A DNA stretch of 64,000 nucleotides from an uncultured Prevotellaceae bacterium (lineage in GTDB: Bacteria > Bacteroidota > Bacteroidia > Bacteroidales > Bacteroidaceae), in assembly GCA_900314715.1 (NCBI GenBank), contig OMWI01000008.1, forward strand, positions 22,825 to 86,824, read 5' to 3'. Positions 1-8,413 of the stretch are shown piece after piece (position 1 is the stretch's first letter; each line of letters begins with the position of its first letter). Position numbers and translations under genes: made by a program. The notes beneath the pieces were generated by a model. The model searched no databases and was not told where the DNA came from. It saw only the letters and a program-made list of their open reading frames with translations.

Positions 1-312
1 GGTACGACCAAGGAAATCATGCTCTCGAATGATACTTCGTTTGTTGGTCCTAAACTTTTCAACAAGGATAATAGACTGATTATCGACGGAAAATCGTACA
101 CGCCTGACGACATTCAGGAGATTCGTTTCGAGAAGCGAACCATTGATGCCATCGTCACGGTGGAATCTCAAGTAGACATGCGCAACAAAGACAATGCCGT
201 TTACAATCTCAATGGACAGAAAGTGTGCGACATCGAGACGTTTGAATCTCAACGTGCTTCCTTGCCCAAAGGAATTTACGTGATTAACGGTAAGAAATTC
301 ATCAAAAAATAA
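1..312 (+). CDS. C-terminal fragment of a secreted protein with sorting-type tail
   Basis: The reading frame is open at the left edge of the window, so only the last 103 codons are visible; the internal ATG at 19 is not believed to be the start. The final ~45 residues have the form typical of Prevotella secreted proteins: 'AVYNLNGQKV', a short spacer, then 'LPKGIYVINGKKFIKK'. This resembles the C-terminal sorting/anchor domain used by type IX-type secretion in Bacteroidota, so the protein is inferred to be exported. No catalytic domain is visible in the part present. The stop lies 7 nt before the next gene, which suggests cotranscription. Function of the missing N-terminal part is unknown. 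Confidence 0.75.
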   Translation, partial: GTTKEIMLSNDTSFVGPKLFNKDNRLIIDGKSYTPDDIQEIRFEKRTIDAIVTVESQVDMRNKDNAVYNLNGQKVCDIETFESQRASLPKGIYVINGKKFIKK

Positions 313-319
313 CTGAGCC

Positions 320-2341
320 ATGAAGAGATTACTTTTTATCATACTTGCAACGCTCAGTTTGCATCAAGCCTTCGCACAAGATACTATTTGGGTGAAATAC
401 GACAATCGTTTCAAGGCAAACAAGTCGTTCTCTATCGGCACCGCTGATTCCATTGAGTTTAGGATGCAAGAGCGAGATGGGTCTGTTCCCATCATGAAAA
501 TATACAGGAGTAACGTCAGTCGCGGTTATGTTGAATATCGCTTGTCAACGTTGTTTGGTCCCGATGGAATATATGGCGGAAGTATCATGCTGAAAAATCC
601 TGGTAGGATATTGTATCAACCAAGTACGTATTCCAACGTTAACTATACAGACAATGCCAGCAGATGGAGTTTCAAGCGTTCAATGGAAAGCGAACATTTC
701 GTCGTATTCTGGGAAAAAGGATTTGGGGATGATCCTACAAGAGCGGGTAGTTATAGCTTTAATCCCAAGTCGATGTTGGCCAATGCGGAGAAAATATGGA
801 ATAAATATGTAGATGAATTGGGCTTCTTGGTTCCAGGGAAGTCTACTACCGATTCGTATAAGATAGAAATGTACGTGTTCTATCAAACAGATTGGAAAGC
901 GGAAGGTTCGGGAGTGGACGCGAAAGTGGGATTGCTCAACGTAAGCCCTGGAGCCATCTCGTCACGTGGCGGAATGACCGTAGCACACGAGATTGGCCAT
1001 ACGTTCCAATACTTAGTGAGTTGTGACCTCGGACAACAGCATGGTTATAATTACGGTTATGGTGCCAATGCCTCTGGCGGTAATGGTTGGTGGGAAAGTT
1101 GTGCTAACTGGCAAGGCTATAAGTGTTATCCCGAACGCCAATTCACGGACGGCGAATATTTTGAAGGTCATTTACCGAAACACCACTTAAATATCTTGCA
1201 TGAAGATTGGCGCTATGAAAACTGCTTCGTTCAAGATTATTGGTGCATGAAACACGGACAGGACTTCATCGGCAAACTTTGGCGACAAGCAAACAAACCA
1301 GAAGACCCCATCGAGACATACAAGCGTCTTAACAATTTATCCCAAGAGGAAATGAATGATGAAATGTATGAGGGATTTGCGCGTATGGCAACATGGGATA
1401 TTGACGGCATACGTGAGGTAGCCAAGCATCGCATTGGCCAACACGTTGCCCATCTACATAAGATAGCTGGTGAAAACGCATGGGAGGTGGATTCTACCTA
1501 TTGTCCTCAAAACTATGGCTATAACATCATCAACCTCAATTCTGCACAAGCTGGAACGGTGGTGAAGGCTCATTTCAAGGGTATTGCTGGCAATAAGGGT
1601 TATCGAGCCATCAATACGGATAAGGCTGGATGGAGATATGGATTCGTTGCTTATAGTAATGACGGAACGAGAACATACGGAGAGGTTGGACGCGACAAGG
1701 AAGGCGACATCAGTTTGACCATTCCAAACAACTGCCAACGATTGTTCTTCGTTGTTATGGGTGCTCCCTCATCTTATTGGAAACATCCTTGGGATGATAA
1801 TGTAACCAATGATGAGCAATGGCCTTATCAGGTAATGTTTGAAAACACCAATCTATTAGGTGAGTTTGGCGACTATCCCGATGATTACGCACGTCGTGAT
1901 ACAACTGTTTATATTGATGCTGAATTGGAATATAGCGGTAGTTATTACACAAGTACGAGAGTACAATACGACATGGCCGCCGTTAGTCAAGCGTTAGGAT
2001 TGAGTACGGCACAGATGAAAGCCGTTGGGCGCACAGCATCTTCTAATCCAAGATTCGTAGGTATTAGTGCGAACGGCAATATCACTACTGGCACGACTAC
2101 AAGTACCAGTTCAAACACTTGTTACGGCCATTGGTTTACCACTGCTGGAAACGTCTGTGGATATGATAATTCCGCTGCCATCTTTGCCGAATTTTATCCC
2201 GACAGATATGGTTGTTACGTAGGACAATATCCAGGTCATTTGGTACGAGGAAGGACTTACACCATTCGTCAAGCCATTCAATATACGAAAGATGGCAAAC
2301 AATATACTGCTACGATGGTGGTAAACTTGAAAGTGAAGTAG
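320..2341 (+). CDS. Secreted HExxH putative metallopeptidase with DUF4859-like C-terminus
   Basis: 673 residues with a clear signal peptide (MKRLLFIILATLSLHQAFA, cleavage before QDTIW). The central part contains 'MTVAHEIGHTFQ', a canonical HExxH zinc site at residues 223-227 with neighbouring aromatic and Gly-rich segments ('GNGWWESCANWQGY'), as in the DUF6055-type proteins of Bacteroidota. From about residue 525 to the end the sequence resembles the DUF4859 module ('YDMAAVSQALGLSTAQM'). Zinc protease activity is an inference from the motif; the domain names are from memory of family features. Unlike its upstream neighbour it ends in a plain beta-rich stretch ('ATMVVNLKVK') rather than an NGKK tail. 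It is convergent with the WbqC gene, with only 16 nt between the stops. Confidence 0.8.
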   Translation: MKRLLFIILATLSLHQAFAQDTIWVKYDNRFKANKSFSIGTADSIEFRMQERDGSVPIMKIYRSNVSRGYVEYRLSTLFGPDGIYGGSIMLKNPGRILYQPSTYSNVNYTDNASRWSFKRSMESEHFVVFWEKGFGDDPTRAGSYSFNPKSMLANAEKIWNKYVDELGFLVPGKSTTDSYKIEMYVFYQTDWKAEGSGVDAKVGLLNVSPGAISSRGGMTVAHEIGHTFQYLVSCDLGQQHGYNYGYGANASGGNGWWESCANWQGYKCYPERQFTDGEYFEGHLPKHHLNILHEDWRYENCFVQDYWCMKHGQDFIGKLWRQANKPEDPIETYKRLNNLSQEEMNDEMYEGFARMATWDIDGIREVAKHRIGQHVAHLHKIAGENAWEVDSTYCPQNYGYNIINLNSAQAGTVVKAHFKGIAGNKGYRAINTDKAGWRYGFVAYSNDGTRTYGEVGRDKEGDISLTIPNNCQRLFFVVMGAPSSYWKHPWDDNVTNDEQWPYQVMFENTNLLGEFGDYPDDYARRDTTVYIDAELEYSGSYYTSTRVQYDMAAVSQALGLSTAQMKAVGRTASSNPRFVGISANGNITTGTTTSTSSNTCYGHWFTTAGNVCGYDNSAAIFAEFYPDRYGCYVGQYPGHLVRGRTYTIRQAIQYTKDGKQYTATMVVNLKVK

Positions 2342-2357
2342 ACAAACCTCTACCCTT

Positions 2358-3083
2358 TCACGGTATCAGATAGAGAATGGCTTCATTCCCCATATTGAAC
2401 AACAAGTCAAGAATGCTCAGATTGGGAATGAAGCCATTCTTTTGTTGATATACTTGGTAATAAGGTTTGGGTATAAAATCTGGATCTTCCTTTGGATGCT
2501 TCGGTTGGATTACCGTACGAAAATCCTTTAATGATTGAACATTGAACATTGAACATTGAACATTGGCTGGCGTCTCCTTTGAATGGTCAATACTTAATGG
2601 TAAACGGTCAATCTGCAAAAGCTCGCACATTTTCTCTATGATTTCCCAATTGAAATCCCAAAGGTATTTCCATTTCTTTTCAAAAAACGGACGAATGTCA
2701 TCGGCATAGTATTCGAAAAATGGACTCTCTCCATACGCCGACTTCAACGCGTTCCAATGCAAATGTCTCCAATTCCCATGATCGCTAATAAGAACGTCTT
2801 TGATAAATGAAGAATGTAGAATGAAGAATGAAGAATCGTTTGCGTGAAGTGATTCTTCATTCTTCATTCTACATTCTTCATTTACTTCAACGTGTTCCAC
2901 GGGCACCGTGAGTGCTTGTGTGCCTTGCGTAGTGGCAATGACACAACGGTTGCGATAAGTCTGTTTTATGAATCGCTCTTCGCCGTCTATCAAGCAATCA
3001 TATCGGCACAACTTCTGATACCATTGTATTGGACCGAAATATGTGGTAGATAAAAGATATCTTGAATCTTCTATCTGATTCAT
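2358..3083 (-). CDS. WbqC family protein with two repeat-derived insertions
   Basis: 241 residues. The N-terminus 'YFGPIQWYQKL', the 'TYRNRCVIAT' segment, 'ISDHGNWRHLHWNALKSAYG' and 'PFFEYYADDIRPFFEKKW' are hallmarks of the WbqC-like family, which is associated with sugar/polysaccharide biosynthesis but has no firmly known reaction. Two stretches do not look like family sequence: residues ~68-93 ('EECRMKNEESLHANDSSFF...') are the translation of a perfect palindrome, and 'NVQCSMFNVQSL' (~173-184) is the translation of a heptamer repeat. Both sit where I would expect short surface loops. The ATG overlaps the lepB stop (ATGA), so translation is coupled. The gene is intact as sequenced; a change of one heptamer would frameshift the last ~70 codons. 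Confidence 0.85.
   Translation of the reverse strand: MNQIEDSRYLLSTTYFGPIQWYQKLCRYDCLIDGEERFIKQTYRNRCVIATTQGTQALTVPVEHVEVNEECRMKNEESLHANDSSFFILHSSFIKDVLISDHGNWRHLHWNALKSAYGESPFFEYYADDIRPFFEKKWKYLWDFNWEIIEKMCELLQIDRLPLSIDHSKETPANVQCSMFNVQSLKDFRTVIQPKHPKEDPDFIPKPYYQVYQQKNGFIPNLSILDLLFNMGNEAILYLIP
2534..2565. repeat. Heptamer tandem repeat (ATTGAAC) inside WbqC gene
   Basis: About 4.6 head-to-tail copies of ATTGAAC on the + strand (CAATGTT on the coding strand). It lies in the coding region of the WbqC gene and is read as 'NVQCSMFNVQ'. A period of 7 is not a multiple of 3, so gain or loss of one copy would change the reading frame. Confidence 0.9.
2804..2884. repeat. Perfect 34-bp inverted repeat inside WbqC gene
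   Basis: Left arm 2804-2837 and right arm 2851-2884 are exact reverse complements, separated by a 13-nt loop. Each arm is itself built of heptamer-like units (ATTCTTC / GAAGAAT). The element is read through in frame as part of the WbqC protein. The same ATTCTTC units reappear in long runs upstream of rpoN (61740-61920). Confidence 0.93.
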
Positions 3084-4525
3084 TTTATATTGTCAACGAA
3101 ATTGAACAACCTGCTCCATCTGATTCCGCTCAACCCCTTTCGGTCAGGATCATGACTCCACCAAATGAAGATGGGCTTACCTACGATATGGTCTTCTGGC
3201 ACAAAACCCCAATAACGTGAGTCGGCGGAATTGTGGCGATTGTCGCCTTGCATCCAGTAATAATCCAACTTAAACGTATAACTATTAGCCAACTTACCAT
3301 TGATGTAGATTTGTCCGTTCTTCACGACGAGGTCATTACCTTCATACACCTTGATGGGACGTTCGTAGATGGCGATGTTGTTCATGTCGAGCTTGATGCT
3401 CTCTCCTTTCTTCGGTATCCAAATCGGACCATAATTATCGCGTGTCCAACCTGTCCATGCATTGCGTGGATAAAGGTCGCCCGTTGTTGCATCGGTATTC
3501 AATCGAATGCTTTCCACGATGTCCTTACGTGCTTGCAATGCCTTGACGGAAGCCTTTGTCAATGGCATATATCCGTTTTGGTTAAGACTCATCAGGTCTT
3601 CCATCGTAATGCCCAATTCTTCCATCAATTCATCGGGGAGGTTTTCCCTGAGCTTTACGTAATAGGTATATTGCACGTTATCGGGTTCCTTATTGGGCTT
3701 CCCGTCAAGATAAACAATGTGGTTCTTGATTTGCAATGTCTGTCCTGGCAATCCCACACATCGCTTCACATAGTTCTCGCGACGGTCGGTAGGACGGGCA
3801 TCTATATCTCCAAACTGATTGGGATTGTTGGCTACATAAACGCGACCTAATTCATAACACTTCTGGTAATAGTCGTATTGTTCCACTTTGTTCAGGTCTG
3901 ACACATCGACGGGACCTCCCACTTGTTGCTCATATATCTGCTGACCAAACGAATAGACCATGTTATAGTATTCCGTTTGGTAGGGCAACTCCGTACAGAT
4001 GGAATCACCAGCAGGATAGTTGAACACCACGATGTCGTTGAGTTGTACGTCTCCCAAACCTTTCACGCGACGATAATCCCAATGGGGCCAACTGAAATAC
4101 GATTTGGTATTGATCAGTGGCAACGTGTGTTGCGTGAGCGGCATCGTCAACGGTGTTTGGGGAATGCGAGGGCCATAGCTCACCTTTGAGACAAACAGAT
4201 AGTCGCCCGTCAGTAATGACTTTTCCAACGAACTTGAAGGAATCACGTAATTCTGGAAGAAAAACAGGTTGATGAAATACACCGCAACCAAGGCAAACAC
4301 CAATGCATCTACCCACGACATCACCACGCGCACGGGAGTCTCAGCATCCTTCCACCATTGCCAGCGAATCTTCTTGGTAATGTAAACATCATAGATGAAT
4401 GGCACAACCAATAATCCCCACCAACTTTTCACCCAATACAAGAACAAGAGATACAGGGCAAGCACCACGATGAACTTTGCCCATTGTACCTTCATATTTA
4501 ATTTTGCTTTTTGTTTGTCAATCAT
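3080..4525 (-). CDS. lepB: Signal peptidase I
   Basis: 481 residues, membrane-bound serine protease that removes signal peptides from exported proteins. Two hydrophobic segments near the N-terminus (~18-48 and ~68-92) place the catalytic domain outside the cytoplasm. The nucleophile motif 'VIPSSSLEKSLLTGDYLFV' gives Ser99, and 'RRENYVKRCVGLPGQ' supplies the general-base lysine (Lys254). The C-terminal box 'GDNRHNSADSRYWGFVP' is the conserved signal peptidase box E. The length is greater than the E. coli enzyme (about 320), because of a long insertion between the catalytic Ser and Lys boxes (~140-245), a usual trait of Bacteroidota LepB. It lies 42 bp downstream of dapB on the same strand and its stop overlaps the WbqC start, so the three genes form an operon. 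Confidence 0.96.
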   Translation of the reverse strand: MIDKQKAKLNMKVQWAKFIVVLALYLLFLYWVKSWWGLLVVPFIYDVYITKKIRWQWWKDAETPVRVVMSWVDALVFALVAVYFINLFFFQNYVIPSSSLEKSLLTGDYLFVSKVSYGPRIPQTPLTMPLTQHTLPLINTKSYFSWPHWDYRRVKGLGDVQLNDIVVFNYPAGDSICTELPYQTEYYNMVYSFGQQIYEQQVGGPVDVSDLNKVEQYDYYQKCYELGRVYVANNPNQFGDIDARPTDRRENYVKRCVGLPGQTLQIKNHIVYLDGKPNKEPDNVQYTYYVKLRENLPDELMEELGITMEDLMSLNQNGYMPLTKASVKALQARKDIVESIRLNTDATTGDLYPRNAWTGWTRDNYGPIWIPKKGESIKLDMNNIAIYERPIKVYEGNDLVVKNGQIYINGKLANSYTFKLDYYWMQGDNRHNSADSRYWGFVPEDHIVGKPIFIWWSHDPDRKGLSGIRWSRLFNFVDNIK

Positions 4526-4567
4526 ATCCCTACCAAACCTAAAAAAACCTACTAAACCTAAAGAACC

Positions 4568-5323
4568 TCAAAATTGAAACATATCCGATATCGTCAGCAA
4601 TCCGCTATGCTCAGCCGTGTACTCGGCTGCCAACACAGCACCCAAGGCAAATCCCTTGCGACTATGCGCATCATGCGTAATCGTAATCTTATCTGCTTCG
4701 CTATCGTATTCTATCGAATGAATACCTGGCACTTCGTCGCGACGAATGCTCTCAATGGCAATCTCGTTGGGAGCAACAACATCGCTTCCACTTACCGTAC
4801 CATCGGCAAGCAGTTGTTCGCCTTTCACCCAAGCATCTTTCCTGTCCAATCCTTCAATGAGTTCCTCTGCCAACGTAATGGCTGTACCGCTCGGCGCATC
4901 CAACTTATGAACGTGGTGCGTCTCTTGCATCTTCACGTCGTATTGTGGGAACTTATTCATGATGTTTGCCAAATAACGATTGACTGCTGAGAATATCGCT
5001 ACGCCTATCGAGAAGTTGGAAGCCCAGAACAACGTCTGCCCGCCTTCGGTACACATACGCTTCACGTCCTCGCCATGCTCCTTCATCCATCCCGTAGAAC
5101 CAGAAACCACTTTCACGTTCTTGGCAAAGGCTTTCAAGTAATTGTCATAGGCAGCCATAGGAGAAGTAAACTCAATGGCAACGTCTGCTGATGCAAAGGC
5201 ATCTGAATCAAAATCCTGCTGGTTGTCAATATCTATGATTGACACAATCTGATGACCACGGTCTTTAGCAATCTGCTCTATCATCTTGCCCATCTTGCCG
5301 TAGCCTATTAATGCTATCTTCAT
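4568..5323 (-). CDS. dapB: 4-hydroxy-tetrahydrodipicolinate reductase
   Basis: 251 residues from the ATG at 5323. It reduces the DapA product with NAD(P)H in the lysine/diaminopimelate pathway, in the cytoplasm. The Rossmann glycine motif 'ALIGYGKMGKMIE' is at residues 4-16, and the catalytic/substrate segment 'ETHHVHKLDAPSGTA' at residues 134-148 holds the His pair, Lys140 and the SGT loop. 'VVSGSTGW' is also conserved. An in-frame ATG at 5359 would add 12 residues with no family counterpart and lies inside the promoter (5346-5377), so it is rejected. First gene of the dapB-lepB-WbqC operon. Confidence 0.97.
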   Translation of the reverse strand: MKIALIGYGKMGKMIEQIAKDRGHQIVSIIDIDNQQDFDSDAFASADVAIEFTSPMAAYDNYLKAFAKNVKVVSGSTGWMKEHGEDVKRMCTEGGQTLFWASNFSIGVAIFSAVNRYLANIMNKFPQYDVKMQETHHVHKLDAPSGTAITLAEELIEGLDRKDAWVKGEQLLADGTVSGSDVVAPNEIAIESIRRDEVPGIHSIEYDSEADKITITHDAHSRKGFALGAVLAAEYTAEHSGLLTISDMFQF

Positions 5324-5345
5324 AATTACACTTAATAAATTGCCA

Positions 5346-5377
5346 CAAAGGTAGCGCATTTATTTGAATAGACCAAA
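5346..5377 (-). promoter_or_regulatory. dapB promoter (Bacteroidota type)
   Basis: On the minus strand TTTG (5374-5377), 20 nt, then TACCTTTG (5346-5353), an exact match to the Bacteroidota -33/-7 consensus (TTTG-N19-21-TAnnTTTG). It lies 23-54 nt upstream of the dapB ATG and fixes that start. Confidence 0.8.
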
Positions 5378-5591
5378 AATTTTATGTAGAACTAAGTTTA
5401 TCTGTGGTTTCTTTAAGAGAAACTGACAGATTTTAATAAAAACAGAAATTGTTTTTGTGACTTTTTGACATTATGGAGTTTCAAGGCAATCGGTTTGATG
5501 TGTCAAGAATCATGACTAAAAGACTAAGCAAAACGAGGCACACATGATATCAAGGTTTCAATCTTCAATCTTCAATCTTCCATTTTCAATC

Positions 5592-5936
5592 TTTTTGCCA
5601 AGACCTCCCGTCGTTTTTTATAAATCATTAAGTATTAAGGAGTTGTAAAACGGAAAAGCTTGAAAGACCTCCCCTAAGACCTCCCGTAAGACCTCCCATA
5701 GACCTCACCTAAGACCTCACACTCTGAGTAATGTTTAGTGTGATGTTGAGAGATTACCTTCAATCTTCATTTTTCTCAATTGTGAATTGATAATTGTGAA
5801 TTGTGAATTAAAAACACATGAGGTCTTAGGTGAGGTCTATGGGAGGTCTTACGGGAGGTCTTAGGGGAGGTCTTGAAAAACTCAACTCATTGATAACAAA
5901 GTATTTAGCTAAAAATAGGGGAGGTCTTGGCAAAAA
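5592..5936. repeat. Nested inverted-repeat array of AAGACCTCCC units
   Basis: An outer pair of 18-nt perfect arms (5592-5609 and 5919-5936) encloses an inner pair of 56-nt perfect arms (5664-5719 and 5819-5874). Each inner arm is a run of four or five AAGACCTCNC-type units, with ~99 nt of loop. The region between dapB and the PUL (5378-6274) contains no convincing gene. It also holds a TTCAATC heptamer run (about 5557-5580), a TGTGAAT-type run (5778-5809) and two copies of GCGTAAATCATAG (about 6062-6096). Confidence 0.9.
5778..5809. repeat. AT-rich TGTGAAT heptamer-like repeat in the loop of the array
   Basis: Several near-copies of the unit AATTGTG/TGTGAAT occur in the loop of the inner inverted repeat, with a TTGATAA interruption. 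Another 7-bp-period sequence like those at 2534 and 61740, but with a different motif. Confidence 0.7.
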
Positions 5937-6218
5937 CATCATAATTCATGTTTTACAGAAAAAAAGCTAACACTATTAGAGTATCATTTAGATGATTGAA
6001 CTGTAGTTGTTCCTCTGATAGCAAATGGAAGATTGAGATTAAGAAACATATCATTTAGAATGCGTAAATCATAGCTTTAGAGTGCGTAAATCATAGGTTT
6101 GTTAGCTGAAATCTATTGTACCCAAACATAGTGTTTGCCGTTGTTATTAAGAAAACGCTAATACAAAGGATAATTATTGGTAATCTCTCACCACTTAATC
6201 ACAAACTGCCATAAAAAA

Positions 6219-6250
6219 TTCATGGCTGATTGTTACCAACCAGCCATGAA
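6219..6250 (-). terminator. Rho-independent terminator of the PUL
   Basis: On the minus strand the 10-bp stem TTCATGGCTG/CAGCCATGAA is followed by a T-rich tail (TTTTTTAT, 6211-6218), 25 nt past the SusD stop. It ends the SusC-SusD transcript. Confidence 0.85.
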
Positions 6251-6274
6251 CTTTTATAAATAATATGAATCAGA

Positions 6275-8368
6275 TTAGTATCCTGTGTTCTGCCAAGCAG
6301 CCTTCTGATCATCCGACAAGTCAGAGCCATCAGCGTTCTTCAAGCCATCGATGAATGACTGAGGAATTGGACGATAAATGTGATAGTCTCTGATGCCTGC
6401 TGCTGCTTCTGGATTGAATGCCTTTGCACGAGCAACCAATGTCTTGGTACGAGACAATGTCTCCCAACGCTGCCATTCACCAATCAACTCACGAGTGCGC
6501 TCGTTCAAGATAAAGTTGATAGCGCGCGCTTGTTGTCCACTAACTCCTAACTTAGCAAGAATAGCCTCATCCTCTGCGGGCAGGTTATCCCAAGTCCAAT
6601 TGGTAAGGTTAGAAGCTGCCGTAGTAACGGGCTGGTTAGGATTTGACAGATAATAGGTGTTCATCCACAAGTTAGAGTTGGTGTAATTTGCAGCTGCGGT
6701 ACCAGTATTCAAAGTATTTCCCTCGAATGCCTTAGAACCGTCTACATAGTAAGAACGGTTTTCACCATTCTTCCATTGAGCACGCGCGCGGATAACGTCA
6801 ACGTCTTTCTTGGCAGAGTTGTAGTCGCCCAAACGAGCATAGCACTCTGCACGAACGAGATAGGTTTCACCCAAACGAGCCATGATAACATCGCGGAAAG
6901 AGTCGCCCTTCTCTGCTTGACGGGTTCCATCAACGGTCTTGTTGATTCCTGCGAAGAAGTTACAAACAGGTTGGCTCTTGAAGTTGGATGCTACATACTG
7001 CCCGTTTTGATAAAGTACGGATGAATTGGGAACCCACTGTCCTTTCTTGGAAGCCAAGTTACCCGTAGTAGCTGTCTGACGATTGTCAACACTCCACTCT
7101 GGCAAGCGACCTGCATCGTCCTTGAAGGTAGGACTTTGTGTATAGGCACCGAAAGTATAGTTGTCATAAGTATGGTCGTCTTTCGTGTTGAGAATCATCA
7201 CGATACCTGGGTCACCAACATCTACGCCAGAAGCACCTTTATCAGCAACGTTGTTGATTCCGAAGACAGTCTTGAAGGTCTTCCACAAACGAGCGTCGTT
7301 CACGTGATCGTAAGCTGCGTAGGTGTATTCCGTAGGACGGCAACGCTGGAAGTCCATATCACCAATCCAAACACCACGCTTCACCCAACCACCTGAGAAG
7401 TTGGAGAACTGTGGACAGAAGTAGTTATAAGTACGGTTACCGAAACGACCTACCGTAGCACTTGAATTGTTGAATCCAGCAGCCATCAGAATTTCACTCT
7501 GTTCCTCAGTAGCACAATCAACACCTGTCCAGTTTGCATACAAGTCGCTGTAGTTAGGACTCAACGAACGGGCATTGATGGCATAAGTACAAGCTTCGAT
7601 AGCTTCACGAAGGTCAGCTTCCTTAGTGCTGCTGTTGAAAGCGTCGCAACGCTCAGAAGCACGGAAAAGAAGAGCTTTTGCCAAGAAGTGAGCAGCGGTG
7701 GCCTTTGTCCAAGTAATGCCCTTACCGTAAGTAAATACTTCACCTTCGAAGAGGCTATATGCCTTGCGTAAGTCAGAAATCACTTGTTCCCAAGCCTGTT
7801 CCTCTGTAGCTTGCGTGAAGTTACGAACGACACCAACGGCGGGTTCCAACTGAAGCACTGGGCGACCATATTGTGCGGTCAAACGATAATAGTTATAGCC
7901 ACGCAAGAAGTAAGCATGTGCCAAACAGCGATTGCGCACCTTCTCATCGGAGAGTTTATCGGCATTGGCTATAATCGTGTTACAAGAGGCAATACCATAA
8001 TAGAGTTGGTCCCAAAGAGCCTGTGGAGCAGGACAGTTCTTATTGGCAGCTCCCGTAGCGGGGGTACAAGCCACAGCACCGAAACGATTGTCATACGTAT
8101 TCCAGCACTCAGAGGTCAAGTCGTTGGCGTTGGTAAACTCATCAGTACCGTAAAGAGTAACGGCATAAGCCCATTCATATCCAAAGTGCCAACGAATATT
8201 ACCATAAAGGGAAATGGCCAAGTCTTCCAATCCTTGTTCTGTCTCAAAGTATTGGGTAGAGTATTGGGTGGTCAATTCCTCATCCAAGAAATTGCTGGAA
8301 CAAGAGGTCATTCCTGCCACCATTGTCGTGGCAAGCAGACCGCTAATCATATAATGTTTGATATTCAT
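6275..8368 (-). CDS. SusD/RagB-family outer-membrane glycan-binding lipoprotein (pair 2)
   Basis: 697 residues. The N-terminus ends in a lipobox, 'VAGMTSCSSNF', with lipidated Cys23, so it is an outer-membrane lipoprotein. SusD-like TPR-type features follow: 'YGNIRWHFGYEWAY', 'AHYFLRGYNYYRLTAQYGRPVL' (SusD motif around residues 150-170), 'RLGETYLVRAECYARLGD' and the terminal 'ILNERTRELIGEWQRWETLSRT'. SusD proteins form the lid of the SusC transporter and bind oligosaccharides. It is 45 nt downstream of its SusC partner and last in the locus. The pectin-type ligand is inferred from the GH28 gene next door; the sequence itself does not reveal the glycan. Confidence 0.95.
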   Translation of the reverse strand: MNIKHYMISGLLATTMVAGMTSCSSNFLDEELTTQYSTQYFETEQGLEDLAISLYGNIRWHFGYEWAYAVTLYGTDEFTNANDLTSECWNTYDNRFGAVACTPATGAANKNCPAPQALWDQLYYGIASCNTIIANADKLSDEKVRNRCLAHAYFLRGYNYYRLTAQYGRPVLQLEPAVGVVRNFTQATEEQAWEQVISDLRKAYSLFEGEVFTYGKGITWTKATAAHFLAKALLFRASERCDAFNSSTKEADLREAIEACTYAINARSLSPNYSDLYANWTGVDCATEEQSEILMAAGFNNSSATVGRFGNRTYNYFCPQFSNFSGGWVKRGVWIGDMDFQRCRPTEYTYAAYDHVNDARLWKTFKTVFGINNVADKGASGVDVGDPGIVMILNTKDDHTYDNYTFGAYTQSPTFKDDAGRLPEWSVDNRQTATTGNLASKKGQWVPNSSVLYQNGQYVASNFKSQPVCNFFAGINKTVDGTRQAEKGDSFRDVIMARLGETYLVRAECYARLGDYNSAKKDVDVIRARAQWKNGENRSYYVDGSKAFEGNTLNTGTAAANYTNSNLWMNTYYLSNPNQPVTTAASNLTNWTWDNLPAEDEAILAKLGVSGQQARAINFILNERTRELIGEWQRWETLSRTKTLVARAKAFNPEAAAGIRDYHIYRPIPQSFIDGLKNADGSDLSDDQKAAWQNTGY

Positions 8369-8413
8369 AATTTTCTCTTTCTTTTAATGATTCTGTTTTC
8401 TTTTCCTCATCAA

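Noticed and set aside
5324-5359. Longer dapB start at 5359
   Set aside because: The extra residues match no DapB and overlap the promoter -7 box.
5664-5874. CRISPR array
   Set aside because: The AAGACCTCCC units are back to back without spacers and are mirrored as an inverted repeat; no cas genes are present.
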